Shown piece after piece: positions 55,188-63,616 of a stretch of 64,000 nucleotides of DNA. The position numbers were made by a program, and so were the translations under genes. Origin of the DNA: Pseudomonadota bacterium (GTDB lineage: Bacteria; Pseudomonadota; Alphaproteobacteria; Sphingomonadales; Sphingomonadaceae); NCBI GenBank assembly GCA_023423655.1, contig JAFAFE010000007.1, positions 124,001 to 188,000 on the forward strand. The letters are read 5' to 3'. Every line of letters starts with the position of its first letter. Within the stretch, counting starts at the first letter, position 1. A model generated the notes under the pieces. That model was not told where the DNA came from and ran no database searches. It was given only the letters and a program-made list of their open reading frames with translations.

Positions 55188-55966
55188 TTGATATTATTCC
55201 TGTACAAAGTCGCGATGCCCCTTAGCGTGAGGTCGGGGTCTATCTTGTCAAACAAATGGCCATGCTGCTGGAACAGTATGGCAAGGCCGCCGGTCGCGAT
55301 GACCGTCACCGGCTTTCCGATTTGCGCTTTCATGCGCTGGAGGAGGCCCTCCATCATCGCCACATAGCCCCAATAAATGCCGATCAGCATCTGGCTTTCG
55401 GTCGTGCGGCCGATGACGCTGGTCGATGCGGGCGCTTCTATCCCGATGCGCGGGAGCTTGGCGGCAGCGGCAACCAGAGCATCAAGCGAGAGGTTGATAC
55501 CCGGCGCGATAATGCCGCCGCAATAAGCGCCCTCGCTATCCACATGATCGACCGTTGTGGCGGTGCCGAAACTGATAACGATTTTATCGCTATCCGGTTC
55601 AATTGCTTGCGCGGCAATGGCATTGACGATGCGGTCCGAGCCGACCTGTTGCGGCTCGTCCACCTTGAGCGCGATGCCCCAGCTTAGCGGCGGCTTACCC
55701 GCAACCACCGCATCGACGCCGAAATATTTGCTCGCCAGCAATTGCAAATTGTGGAGCGCGCGCGGGACGACGGTGGAGATAACCACCGTTTCCACATCCT
55801 TACGCGCATAGCCTTCCATCTTCAAAAGCTGGTCGAGCCATACCGCATATTCATCCGCCGTGCGCCGCGCGTCGGTTGCGATGCGCCAGCGCTGGACAAT
55901 GTCGCCCGACGCTTCGACAAGCGCGAATTTGACATTGGTATTGCCTGCATCAATCGCCAGCAGCAT
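55184..55966 (-). CDS. coaX: Type III pantothenate kinase
   Basis: CoaX phosphorylates pantothenate, the first committed step of coenzyme A synthesis. The 260-residue protein is in the ASKHA fold: phosphate-1 motif LLAIDAGNTNVKFAL at the N-terminus, VGSDRIVNAIAA near 113, and phosphate-2 ISFGTATTVDHVD near 135, then GGIIAPGINLSLDAL. Start ATG 55966 overlaps birA by 17 bp. It is translationally coupled to rnj downstream by the GTGA overlap. Confidence 0.95.
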   Translation of the reverse strand: MLLAIDAGNTNVKFALVEASGDIVQRWRIATDARRTADEYAVWLDQLLKMEGYARKDVETVVISTVVPRALHNLQLLASKYFGVDAVVAGKPPLSWGIALKVDEPQQVGSDRIVNAIAAQAIEPDSDKIVISFGTATTVDHVDSEGAYCGGIIAPGINLSLDALVAAAAKLPRIGIEAPASTSVIGRTTESQMLIGIYWGYVAMMEGLLQRMKAQIGKPVTVIATGGLAILFQQHGHLFDKIDPDLTLRGIATLYRNNIK

Positions 55967-56696
55967 CGCTTTGACCCCTTTGTAATTCGATGTCGCCGGA
56001 ATGGATTACCACCGTTTCGCCATCGGGCAAGCGCAGGTTGAGCATCGCGTCCGGCGTCAAGCCCGCAAAAGTGCCGGAAATTTTGGCGCCGTCCGGCCCG
56101 CTTGTCGCAATCGCGGCCCCCACGGGATGCGCCTGTTTGAGCCAGAGCGCAATAGTGGCGGCAAGGCCCGATTGGTAATGCGTCCCCGCGCCACGCCAGC
56201 GCGCAAGGGCGGCATCGAATTGCCGCGCCAGCACTTCGCAAAATATTTGCGGTGCGGGCGCTGGCCCTGCCGCACTCAACGCTGCGGCCACACGGTCGGG
56301 AAGCTGCGGCGCATAAGCAAGATTTACGCCGATGCCGACGACAATATTATCACCCTGCCGTTCGAGCAAGATGCCCGCCAGCTTATCCTCGCCCAGCAAC
56401 AGGTCATTGGGCCATTTGATGAGGAGGTCCGCCTTGGGCGCGAAATGGCGCAGCGCATCGGCTGTTGCGATGGCCGCGACCAAGGACAAAGTATGCGCGG
56501 GCGGGTCGCCTGCGCGCAGCTTTACGAGGGTCGAGCCGTAAAAATTACCGGTCGGGCTGTCCCATGACCGGCCCAAACGGCCCCTCCCCCCGTCTTGCCT
56601 GTCGGCGCGTATCCACAGCCCCTCGGGCGCGCCCTCGCGAGCGCGCTCAAGTATGTCGGCATTGGTAGAGCCGGTAACCGCGACCTGTTCAATCAA
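55950..56696 (-). CDS. birA: Biotin--[acetyl-CoA carboxylase] ligase
   Basis: BirA makes biotinyl-AMP and attaches biotin to the carrier protein of acetyl-CoA carboxylase. The 248-residue protein has the biotin/ATP loop as DGGRGRLGRSWDSPTGN near 36-52 and the conserved IKWPNDLLL near 92. It lacks the N-terminal helix-turn-helix of E. coli BirA, so it is the non-repressor form. The start is TTG 56696, placed directly after the nuoN stop. The 3' end overlaps coaX by 17 bp. Confidence 0.93.
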   Translation of the reverse strand: MIEQVAVTGSTNADILERAREGAPEGLWIRADRQDGGRGRLGRSWDSPTGNFYGSTLVKLRAGDPPAHTLSLVAAIATADALRHFAPKADLLIKWPNDLLLGEDKLAGILLERQGDNIVVGIGVNLAYAPQLPDRVAAALSAAGPAPAPQIFCEVLARQFDAALARWRGAGTHYQSGLAATIALWLKQAHPVGAAIATSGPDGAKISGTFAGLTPDAMLNLRLPDGETVVIHSGDIELQRGQSDAAGD

Positions 56697-58130
56697 TCAG
56701 AACAACGCCTGCGCGGCGGCACCGGAACTGGCCGCCAAAGCCGGAATGGCAAGATAGCCGACGAAGGTCATCGCGGCCGCGCTCACCGCGATCAGGCCTT
56801 TTTCGATCCAGTTATCATGCTTGGCAAATTCGCTTTCGGGCGCGTCGAAATAGATGATCTTGACGATATTGATATAATAGAAAGCGCCAATGACCGAACT
56901 CAGCACGCCGATGACCGCGAGCGGCATCAGCCCTGCCGAAACGGCGGCATTGAACACGAGCAGCTTGGGCCAGAAACCGAATAAGGGCGGGATACCGGCA
57001 AGGCTGAACATGAAAATACCGAAGGCAGTGGCCAGCGCCGGACGGGTTTTGGAAAGCCCCGCGAGCGATTTGATGTCCTCGACATAATTACCGTCCTTGT
57101 CGCGCATTTGCAGCACGCACAGGAAGCTGCCGAGCGTGGTAATCACATAGACGACCATATAGGTAAGGACCGCGGCCACCCCTGCTTCATTGCCAGCGGC
57201 CAAACCGATCAGCGCGAAGCCGACATTGTTGATCGAGGAATAAGCAAGCAGGCGCTTGATGTTGGTCTGGCGCACCGCCGCTACCGCACCCAATATGGTC
57301 GAAGCCAAAGCGATGAAGATCAGGATTTGCTGCCAGTCAAATTTGCCGGGGCCAAGGGCTTCAATAACGACGCGCGTCAACAATGCCATGCCCGCTACTT
57401 TGGGCGCGCTTGCAAAGAAAGCCGTCACGGGGGTCGGCGCGCCTTCATAAACGTCGGGCGTCCACATATGGAACGGCACCGCGCTTACCTTGAAGCACAG
57501 CCCGGCGATCACGAACACAAGGCCGAACAACAGACCGGCATTGGTCTCGCCTTCAAAGGCGGTTGCAATGCCGACAAAATCGGTGGTTCCGGCAAAGCCG
57601 TAAAGCAGCGACACACCATAGAGCAAAATGCCGCTCGCCAGCGCGCCCAGCACGAAATATTTGAGGCCTGCTTCGGTCGAACGGTCATCGCTGCGCATGA
57701 AACTTGCCAGCACATAAGCGGCAAGCGAGTTTAATTCGAGGCCGATATAGAGCGATACCAGATCGGTCGCGCTCACCATGATGCTCATGCCGACGGTTGC
57801 GAGCAAGATAAGCGCCGCATATTCCGCGCGCATCGGGCCGCTGCGTTCAAAGAAGCGCGGCGCGGCCAGCACGGACACCGCGCTTGCCCCGTAAATCAGA
57901 TATTTGCTGAAATTCGAAAACGCATCGGCCTGATAGGTGCCGGAAAAAGCAGTGCCGCCCTCGCCCACAAAGGCGCAAATGGCAACACTAGCGGCAACAA
58001 GCGTTGCGACCGCCAGCCAATTGCCGACGCGCGAGGCTTTATCGCCCGCAAAGGCTGCAAGCATCAAGACCAGCAGCGCACCGACCGTCAACACCAGTTC
58101 CGGTGCGATCAGAGAGAAGTCCTTAGCCAT
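56697..58130 (-). CDS. nuoN: NADH-quinone oxidoreductase subunit N
   Basis: This is one of the three antiporter-like proton-pumping subunits of complex I in the inner membrane. The 477-residue protein has about 14 membrane helices. The family marks include the discontinuous-helix lysine and LGAVAAVRQTNIKRLLAYSSI near 270-290. It ends SGAAAQALF. ATG 58130 overlaps the nuoM stop by one base (TAATG). Last nuo gene of the series, followed directly by birA. Confidence 0.95.
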   Translation of the reverse strand: MAKDFSLIAPELVLTVGALLVLMLAAFAGDKASRVGNWLAVATLVAASVAICAFVGEGGTAFSGTYQADAFSNFSKYLIYGASAVSVLAAPRFFERSGPMRAEYAALILLATVGMSIMVSATDLVSLYIGLELNSLAAYVLASFMRSDDRSTEAGLKYFVLGALASGILLYGVSLLYGFAGTTDFVGIATAFEGETNAGLLFGLVFVIAGLCFKVSAVPFHMWTPDVYEGAPTPVTAFFASAPKVAGMALLTRVVIEALGPGKFDWQQILIFIALASTILGAVAAVRQTNIKRLLAYSSINNVGFALIGLAAGNEAGVAAVLTYMVVYVITTLGSFLCVLQMRDKDGNYVEDIKSLAGLSKTRPALATAFGIFMFSLAGIPPLFGFWPKLLVFNAAVSAGLMPLAVIGVLSSVIGAFYYINIVKIIYFDAPESEFAKHDNWIEKGLIAVSAAAMTFVGYLAIPALAASSGAAAQALF

Positions 58131-59665
58131 TAATGCGCCCCTTCAAGCGATTCAGTTTTGGCGGGCGCGGGTTTTCCAGCGGTGAGGCGCGCATCGCCCG
58201 GATGCTTGTCTTTCGCAGCCCGCGCGACAATCGAGGTCACATCCTTGCGGATGGGTGCCATGAAGCTTTCGGGATAAACGCCCATCCACAACACCACCGC
58301 CGCAATCGGCGCAAGCATCGCCCATTCGCGGATATTAAGGTCCGGCATGGCCGCAGCATCGGCATTTTTCTGTTCGCCATAAGCAACGCGGCGATAGAGG
58401 TAGAGCATATAGCCCGCGCCCAAGATGATGCCGGTGGTGGCAATCAACGCGGTCCAGCTCGACGCTTCATAAATGCCCATGAGCGAGAGAAACTCACCCA
58501 CAAACCCGCTGGTGCCCGGAAGACCGATCGAGGCCATGGTGAACAGCAAGAAGAAGATCGCATATTGGGGCATATTGATTGCAAGGCCGCCATAACGGTC
58601 AATCTCGCGTGTATGGAGCCGGTCATAAATGACGCCGACGCACAGGAACAAAGCGCCCGACACCAGACCGTGGCTCAGCATGACGACAATCGCGCCTTCA
58701 ATGCCTTGCTGGTTCAATGCAAACAGGCCGCCCGTCACAATCGCCATATGCGCGACCGACGAATAAGCGATCAGCTTTTTCATGTCATTCTGCACCAGCG
58801 CGATGAGCGAGGTCACGACCACCGCGATGCACGACAGGAGGAAAATCAACCAGGCAAAATCGGCGCTCGCTTCCGGGAACATCGGGATCGAGAAGCGGAG
58901 GAAGCCATAGCCGCCCATCTTCAACAAAACGCCCGCCAGAATGACCGAACCCGCCGTCGGTGCCTGAACGTGCGCGTCGGGCAACCATGTATGGACCGGC
59001 CACATCGGCATCTTCACCGCAAAGCTGGCGAAGAAGGCAAACCACAACCATTTTTGTGCGCCGCCCGGGAAGTCATAATTCATCAAGGTCGGAATATCGC
59101 TCGTGCCTGCGGTATTGATCATCCACAGCATCGCGATCAGCATCAGCACCGAGCCGAGCAGCGTATAGAGGAAGAATTTGACACTGGCGTAGATGCGGTC
59201 CTTGCCGCCCCAGATCCCGATGATGAGATACATCGGGATAAGGCCTGCTTCGAACAATATGTAGAAAAGGATCAGATCCTGCGCGGCAAAGACGCCGACC
59301 ATCAGCGTTTCCATAAGCAGGAAACTGGCCATATAAAGGCCCACACGGTCGGTAATGCTGTCCCAGCTTGCCAAGATACAAATGGGCATCAGGAAAACCG
59401 ACAGCATGATCAGCATCAACGCGATGCCATCAATGCCCAGCGCATATTGGAAGGTGCCGAACAGGTTCGCTTTTTCGACAAATTGCCACTGTGCGCCGCC
59501 TATGTCGAAATTGGCCCACAGGACAATGCCCAGCACAAGGTTGGCAAGCGTTGCGATCAACGCCAGCCACCGCGCGCTCTTGGCGTCGAGGAACAGACAG
59601 ATTGCCGCAGCAACAAGCGGCAGCGCGAGCATCAGGCTCAGAATAGGAAAGCCAAGCTGGTTCAT
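58130..59665 (-). CDS. nuoM: NADH-quinone oxidoreductase subunit M
   Basis: This complex I antiporter-like subunit pumps protons. The 511-residue product starts MNQLGFPIL and has about 14 helices, with the broken helix and ALVQNDMKKLIAYSSVAHMA near 290-310. The key glutamate region ESLMVGVFAAQD lies near 130. ATG 59665 shares ATGA with the nuoL stop; the in-frame TTG at 59686 would lie inside nuoL and is rejected. It lies between nuoL and nuoN. Confidence 0.95.
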   Translation of the reverse strand: MNQLGFPILSLMLALPLVAAAICLFLDAKSARWLALIATLANLVLGIVLWANFDIGGAQWQFVEKANLFGTFQYALGIDGIALMLIMLSVFLMPICILASWDSITDRVGLYMASFLLMETLMVGVFAAQDLILFYILFEAGLIPMYLIIGIWGGKDRIYASVKFFLYTLLGSVLMLIAMLWMINTAGTSDIPTLMNYDFPGGAQKWLWFAFFASFAVKMPMWPVHTWLPDAHVQAPTAGSVILAGVLLKMGGYGFLRFSIPMFPEASADFAWLIFLLSCIAVVVTSLIALVQNDMKKLIAYSSVAHMAIVTGGLFALNQQGIEGAIVVMLSHGLVSGALFLCVGVIYDRLHTREIDRYGGLAINMPQYAIFFLLFTMASIGLPGTSGFVGEFLSLMGIYEASSWTALIATTGIILGAGYMLYLYRRVAYGEQKNADAAAMPDLNIREWAMLAPIAAVVLWMGVYPESFMAPIRKDVTSIVARAAKDKHPGDARLTAGKPAPAKTESLEGAH

Positions 59666-61704
59666 AAGAAGCGCACCAATACCCAAGAGGCAAGGCCTGC
59701 AAGACCCAGCAGCATCACGAGTGCATAATTGTAAACATAACCCGACTGGAACTTGCGTGCCCAGCCACTATAGACGCCGACCGCCGAGGCGACCCCGTCC
59801 GGCCCGAGGCCGTCAATCACCTTCTTGTCGCCCTTCCAGAACAAACGGCCGAACGCGAAAGCGGGCTTGACGAAGAGAGCATTATATATCTCGTCAAAAT
59901 ACCATTTATTATAGAGGAAATCATAAAGGATGCGGAATTGCGCCACGAAGCGACCCGGCAATTCGGGATTGCGGATATAGCTGTTCCACGCGAGGAACAG
60001 GCCCGTCAGCATGACGGCTGCCGGCGCAAGCTTCACCCACAAAGGCACGTCATGCATATGGTGGATCAGCTCTTCGCTAAATTCGAGGCTGCCCTTCCAG
60101 AAAGCCCCGTCGCCTGCGCTGAGGAACTGGTGGTGGAACAGGAAGCCTGCGAAAATCGCGCCCAAGGTCAGCACACCCAGCGGTATGAGCATCGAGATCG
60201 GGCTTTCATGCGGATGATAACCCGCCGTGCCTTCAACCGCATGAACATCATGGGCATGATGCGTATCGTCGTCATGGGCATGGCCATCATCATGATGGTC
60301 GCCATGCACCGCATGTTGGATATGCTCCGACCCTGCCCAACGCGCCTTGCCGAAGAAGGTCAGGAAGATAAGCCGCCACGAATAGAAGCTGGTCAAGAGG
60401 GCTGCAAAAATACCGACGGCAAAGGCCATCTGGCCATGCGGGCCGGAGGCAAAGGCCGCTTCGAGGATTGCATCCTTCGAATAAAAGCCCGCAAAGCCGA
60501 ACACGCCCAAAATCCCGACGCCGGTAATCGCCAAGGTCCCTGCCATCATCGCCCAGTAAGTGAGCGGGATTTCTTTCCTGAGCGCGCCATAATAGCGCAT
60601 ATCCTGTTCATGGTGCATCGCATGGATGACCGAGCCTGCGCCCAAGAACAATAAGGCTTTGAAGAAAGCGTGCGTGAACAAGTGGAACATCGCCGCGCCA
60701 TAAGCGCCAACGCCTGCTGCAAAGAACATATAGCCAAGCTGCGAACAGGTTGAATAAGCGATGACGCGCTTGATGTCATTTTGCGTGGTGCCGACGGTCG
60801 CCGCAAACAGACAGGTTGCAGCGCCGATAAAGGTCACAACGCCAAGCGCGGTCGGCGATGCTTCGAACATCGGCGACAGGCGGCACACCATGAATACGCC
60901 TGCAGTCACCATGGTCGCGGCGTGGATGAGCGCCGACACCGGGGTCGGGCCTTCCATCGCGTCGGGAAGCCAGGTGTGGAGGCCAAGCTGCGCCGACTTA
61001 CCCATCGCACCGATGAACAACAGCAGGCACAGGACCGTCATCGTATCGAGGCGCATCCCCAAAAAGCCGATGGTCGAGCCTGCCATACCGGGCGCGGCTT
61101 CAAGGATAGCCGGGATCGACACGGTGCCGAACACAAGGAAGGTGCCGAACATGCCGAGCATGAAGCCAAGGTCGCCAACGCGGTTGACCACGAACGCCTT
61201 GATAGCGGCGGCATTGGCGCTCGGCTTTTTGAACCAGAAACCGATGAGGAGATAGGACGCCAGGCCGACGCCTTCCCACCCGAAGAACATCTGCACCAGA
61301 TTGTCCGCCGTCACGAGCATGAGCATCGCGAAGGTGAATAGCGACAGATAAGCGAAGAAGCGCGGCTGGTCAGGATCTTCGTCCATATAGCCCCAGCTAT
61401 AAAGATGGACCAGCGCGGACACGGTCGTCACCACGACCAGCATCACGGCGGTCAGCGTGTCGACCCTGAGCGCCCAATCGACCGACAGAGTGCCGGAACG
61501 GATGAAGTCCAGCACTGGAACAACGCTCGCTTCAGCCGTCCCGTTGAGGAAGCTGATGAAAATCGGCCAGCTCAGCAGGCAGGAGACAAACAAAGCGCCG
61601 GTGGTCAATATCTTGGCCGGCACATTGCCGATCACCCGGTTGCCCAGTCCCGCAATGATAGCTGCCAAAAGCGGCAGGAAAACGATGAGCTTGATAGTAG
61701 CCAT
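59662..61704 (-). CDS. nuoL: NADH-quinone oxidoreductase subunit L
   Basis: This is the distal pumping subunit of complex I with the long lateral helix at its C-terminus. The 680-residue protein has about 16 helices, with LGLHTWLPDAMEGPTPVSALIHAATMV near 230 and TQNDIKRVIAYSTCSQLGYM near 310. A His/Asp-rich loop lies at about residues 460-495, between helices: HGDHHDDGHAHDDD then THHAHDVHAVEG, which might bind metal but is also common among alphaproteobacterial NuoL proteins. ATG 61704 is 11 bp after nuoK. Confidence 0.95.
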   Translation of the reverse strand: MATIKLIVFLPLLAAIIAGLGNRVIGNVPAKILTTGALFVSCLLSWPIFISFLNGTAEASVVPVLDFIRSGTLSVDWALRVDTLTAVMLVVVTTVSALVHLYSWGYMDEDPDQPRFFAYLSLFTFAMLMLVTADNLVQMFFGWEGVGLASYLLIGFWFKKPSANAAAIKAFVVNRVGDLGFMLGMFGTFLVFGTVSIPAILEAAPGMAGSTIGFLGMRLDTMTVLCLLLFIGAMGKSAQLGLHTWLPDAMEGPTPVSALIHAATMVTAGVFMVCRLSPMFEASPTALGVVTFIGAATCLFAATVGTTQNDIKRVIAYSTCSQLGYMFFAAGVGAYGAAMFHLFTHAFFKALLFLGAGSVIHAMHHEQDMRYYGALRKEIPLTYWAMMAGTLAITGVGILGVFGFAGFYSKDAILEAAFASGPHGQMAFAVGIFAALLTSFYSWRLIFLTFFGKARWAGSEHIQHAVHGDHHDDGHAHDDDTHHAHDVHAVEGTAGYHPHESPISMLIPLGVLTLGAIFAGFLFHHQFLSAGDGAFWKGSLEFSEELIHHMHDVPLWVKLAPAAVMLTGLFLAWNSYIRNPELPGRFVAQFRILYDFLYNKWYFDEIYNALFVKPAFAFGRLFWKGDKKVIDGLGPDGVASAVGVYSGWARKFQSGYVYNYALVMLLGLAGLASWVLVRFL

Positions 61705-61715
61705 AACCTTCTAGC

Positions 61716-62021
61716 TCACCCCTTCATCCGGTTTGCATCATCGACCGCGATGGTCGCGCGGCGGCGGAAATAAATAACGATAATCGCAAGGCCGATGGCG
61801 GCTTCACCGGCGGCCACGGTCAACACGAACATGGAGAAAACCTGTCCGACCATGTCACCCAGATAGGCGCTGAACGCGACCAGATTGATGTTGACCGCAA
61901 GCAGGATCAACTCGATCGCCATCAGGATGGTGATGACATTTTTGCGATTGATGAAAATGCCCAGCACGCCCGTTACGAACAGGATCGCACTCACGACAAG
62001 ATAATGGTGGAGGCCAATCAT
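61716..62021 (-). CDS. nuoK: NADH-quinone oxidoreductase subunit K
   Basis: This small complex I membrane subunit has 101 residues and three helices. Conserved glutamates for proton transfer lie in MAIELILLAVNIN near residue 36 and in AAGEAAIGLAIIV near 71. ATG 62021 shares ATGA with the nuoJ stop, so translation is coupled. The length is standard. Confidence 0.95.
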   Translation of the reverse strand: MIGLHHYLVVSAILFVTGVLGIFINRKNVITILMAIELILLAVNINLVAFSAYLGDMVGQVFSMFVLTVAAGEAAIGLAIIVIYFRRRATIAVDDANRMKG

Positions 62022-62629
62022 AGCTCAACCCCTTCGCCGATGGTGGGCTTGACGAGGCGCACCGCCTCATGCGGACGGCGCTTGTTCTGGCGCGCGACAT
62101 TCTGGCCCAATACCCCTGCACGCTGGCGGTGGGTGAGCACAATCGCGCCGACCATTGCGACCAGCAGGATGAGGCCTGCGGCTTCGAACAGGAAGATATA
62201 GCGGGTGTAGAGCAACCGCCCGACCGCTTCGATATTGGAGACGGTGGGATCGGCGACAGCGATGCGCTGCGCAAATTTGACGCCGCCTGCCGCCCACGCA
62301 CCGATCGCGAAGATAATCTCCGCCACCAGCACCAGCGCGAGCAACACGCCAAAGGGCAGATAGCGCACAAAACCTGCGCGCAATTCGGCAAAATCAATGT
62401 CGAGCATCATCACGACGAACAGGAATAATACCGCGACTGCACCGACATAGACTATGATGAGCAGCATCGCGATAAATTCCGCGCCGCATAAGAGCATCAA
62501 GCCTGCCGCATTGAAGAAGGCAAGGATGAGCCACAGCACGCTATGGACCGGGTTGCGCGCGAAAATCACGAGCGCACCGCTCGCGACCACCATCGCTGCA
62601 AACAGGTAAAAGGCCAGTGTTTGTATCAC
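62018..62629 (-). CDS. nuoJ: NADH-quinone oxidoreductase subunit J
   Basis: This complex I membrane subunit has 203 residues and five helices. The third helix carries the conserved YVGAVAVLFLFVVMML near residue 60. The C-terminal tail is polar and basic. The start is GTG 62629 with GGGAAC upstream. It lies 67 bp after nuoI, the only sizable gap in this nuo group, which holds a small hairpin. Confidence 0.94.
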   Translation of the reverse strand: MIQTLAFYLFAAMVVASGALVIFARNPVHSVLWLILAFFNAAGLMLLCGAEFIAMLLIIVYVGAVAVLFLFVVMMLDIDFAELRAGFVRYLPFGVLLALVLVAEIIFAIGAWAAGGVKFAQRIAVADPTVSNIEAVGRLLYTRYIFLFEAAGLILLVAMVGAIVLTHRQRAGVLGQNVARQNKRRPHEAVRLVKPTIGEGVEL

Positions 62630-62661
62630 GTTCCCGTGAACCCCTTATTCATTCCTTCATC

Positions 62662-62676
62662 CCGGCGAAGTGCCGG
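62662..62676. repeat. Small hairpin in the nuoI-nuoJ gap
   Basis: CCGGC (62662-62666) pairs with GCCGG (62672-62676) around a 5-base loop. The surrounding CATTCC/GGAATA style is like short sphingomonad intergenic palindromes. It may adjust the amount of nuoJ relative to nuoI mRNA, or be a repeat remnant. Confidence 0.4.
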
Positions 62677-62696
62677 AATATGTTGATATTTGGCGC

Positions 62697-63182
62697 TTAG
62701 CGATAGGGCGCATCGGCGGCAAGGTTTGCCGCGATAGCCCGTTCCCATTTGTCACCATTGCTCAGCAATTTTGCCTTGTCGTAAATCAGCTCTTCGCGCG
62801 TTTCGGTCGCATATTCAAAGTTCGGACCTTCCACGATGGCATCGACCGGGCAGGCTTCCTGACAGAAGCCGCAATAGATGCACTTGGTCATGTCGATGTC
62901 ATAGCGCGTCGTGCGGCGCGAGCCATCGTCGCGCGGCTCCGCTTCGATTGTGATCGCTTGCGCCGGACAGACCGCTTCGCACAGCTTGCACGCAATGCAG
63001 CGTTCTTCGCCATTGGGATAACGGCGCAGCGCATGTTCACCACGGAAACGCGGAGAGAGCGGGTTCTTTTCGAACGGATAGTTGATCGTCGCCTTGGGCT
63101 TGAAAAAATATTTCAAGGTCAACCAATGCGCCTTCACAAATTCCCAAAGGGTGAAGGATTTGATGAGATAGCCGAGGCTCAT
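62697..63182 (-). CDS. nuoI: NADH-quinone oxidoreductase subunit I
   Basis: This peripheral subunit holds two 4Fe-4S clusters (N6a, N6b) on the path to quinone. The 161-residue protein has two ferredoxin motifs, CIACKLCEAVCPAQAI near residue 62 and CIYCGFCQEACPVDAI near 101. An N-terminal membrane-binding helix precedes them. The C-terminus ends ANLAADAPYR. ATG 63182 shares ATGA with an unrelated gene upstream instead of nuoH, which normally precedes it. Confidence 0.95.
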   Translation of the reverse strand: MSLGYLIKSFTLWEFVKAHWLTLKYFFKPKATINYPFEKNPLSPRFRGEHALRRYPNGEERCIACKLCEAVCPAQAITIEAEPRDDGSRRTTRYDIDMTKCIYCGFCQEACPVDAIVEGPNFEYATETREELIYDKAKLLSNGDKWERAIAANLAADAPYR

Positions 63183-63616
63183 TTAATGCCTTCCTTTGGC
63201 GGAGGAGGGGGCACAGAGCGTACGCACCCGAATTCCTCAATATCTTTGCCGTTTTCTTGTAATTGTAGTTTTATGTCGTCGCCTCTGTTCGAGACTAAGA
63301 GCTTAAGCGTGGCGTCATGGTTATTAGCTTTACCTAAAATTTTAATAGCGGCGCTTTTACCATTTGGTAGTTCGTCGACAGCAACCTCGGTCACTTTTCC
63401 CCGCTCGAACCATGGAACAGATCCCGGCTCCGGCGAAGAAAAGATTAGGTCCGGCTTGTTCTCACCTGTAGTGAAGTGAAAAAAACCACCTTTTCTATCT
63501 GAACCGTCTGTTTTTTCAGAAAAGCAAAGCACATAAAGACCGGCCTGTCTCCTAAACTCATCTGGATCTCGATATTCAGTCGCTGCCAGCAAAATTATAG
63601 ATGCTATGACACTCAT
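63179..63616 (-). CDS. Orphan secreted protein inserted between nuoH and nuoI, unknown function
   Basis: The 145-residue product begins with a short hydrophobic stretch (VIASIILLAAT) that may be a signal or anchor. The rest is polar with YVLCFSEKTDGSDRKGG and TLKLLVSNRGDD, and two cysteines (C31 and one near C133) that might pair. It ends in a five-proline run, PPPPPKEGIK. I do not recognise the family. By hand count the gene has about 46% G+C, against about 60% in nuoI, so recent gain is likely. It overlaps nuoH and nuoI by ATGA on both sides, so it is locked into the operon. A complex I accessory role is possible but unsupported. Confidence 0.8.
   Translation of the reverse strand: MSVIASIILLAATEYRDPDEFRRQAGLYVLCFSEKTDGSDRKGGFFHFTTGENKPDLIFSSPEPGSVPWFERGKVTEVAVDELPNGKSAAIKILGKANNHDATLKLLVSNRGDDIKLQLQENGKDIEEFGCVRSVPPPPPKEGIK

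Noticed and set aside
54243..55367. 374-codon open frame opposite rnj and coaX
   Set aside because: Shadow of two well-identified genes; composition is typical of antisense frames and no family is recognised.
58133..59728. 531-codon open frame opposite nuoM and the end of nuoL
   Set aside because: The minus-strand nuoM protein is unmistakable; the plus frame is Arg/His/Gln-rich, as expected for a shadow in GC-rich DNA.
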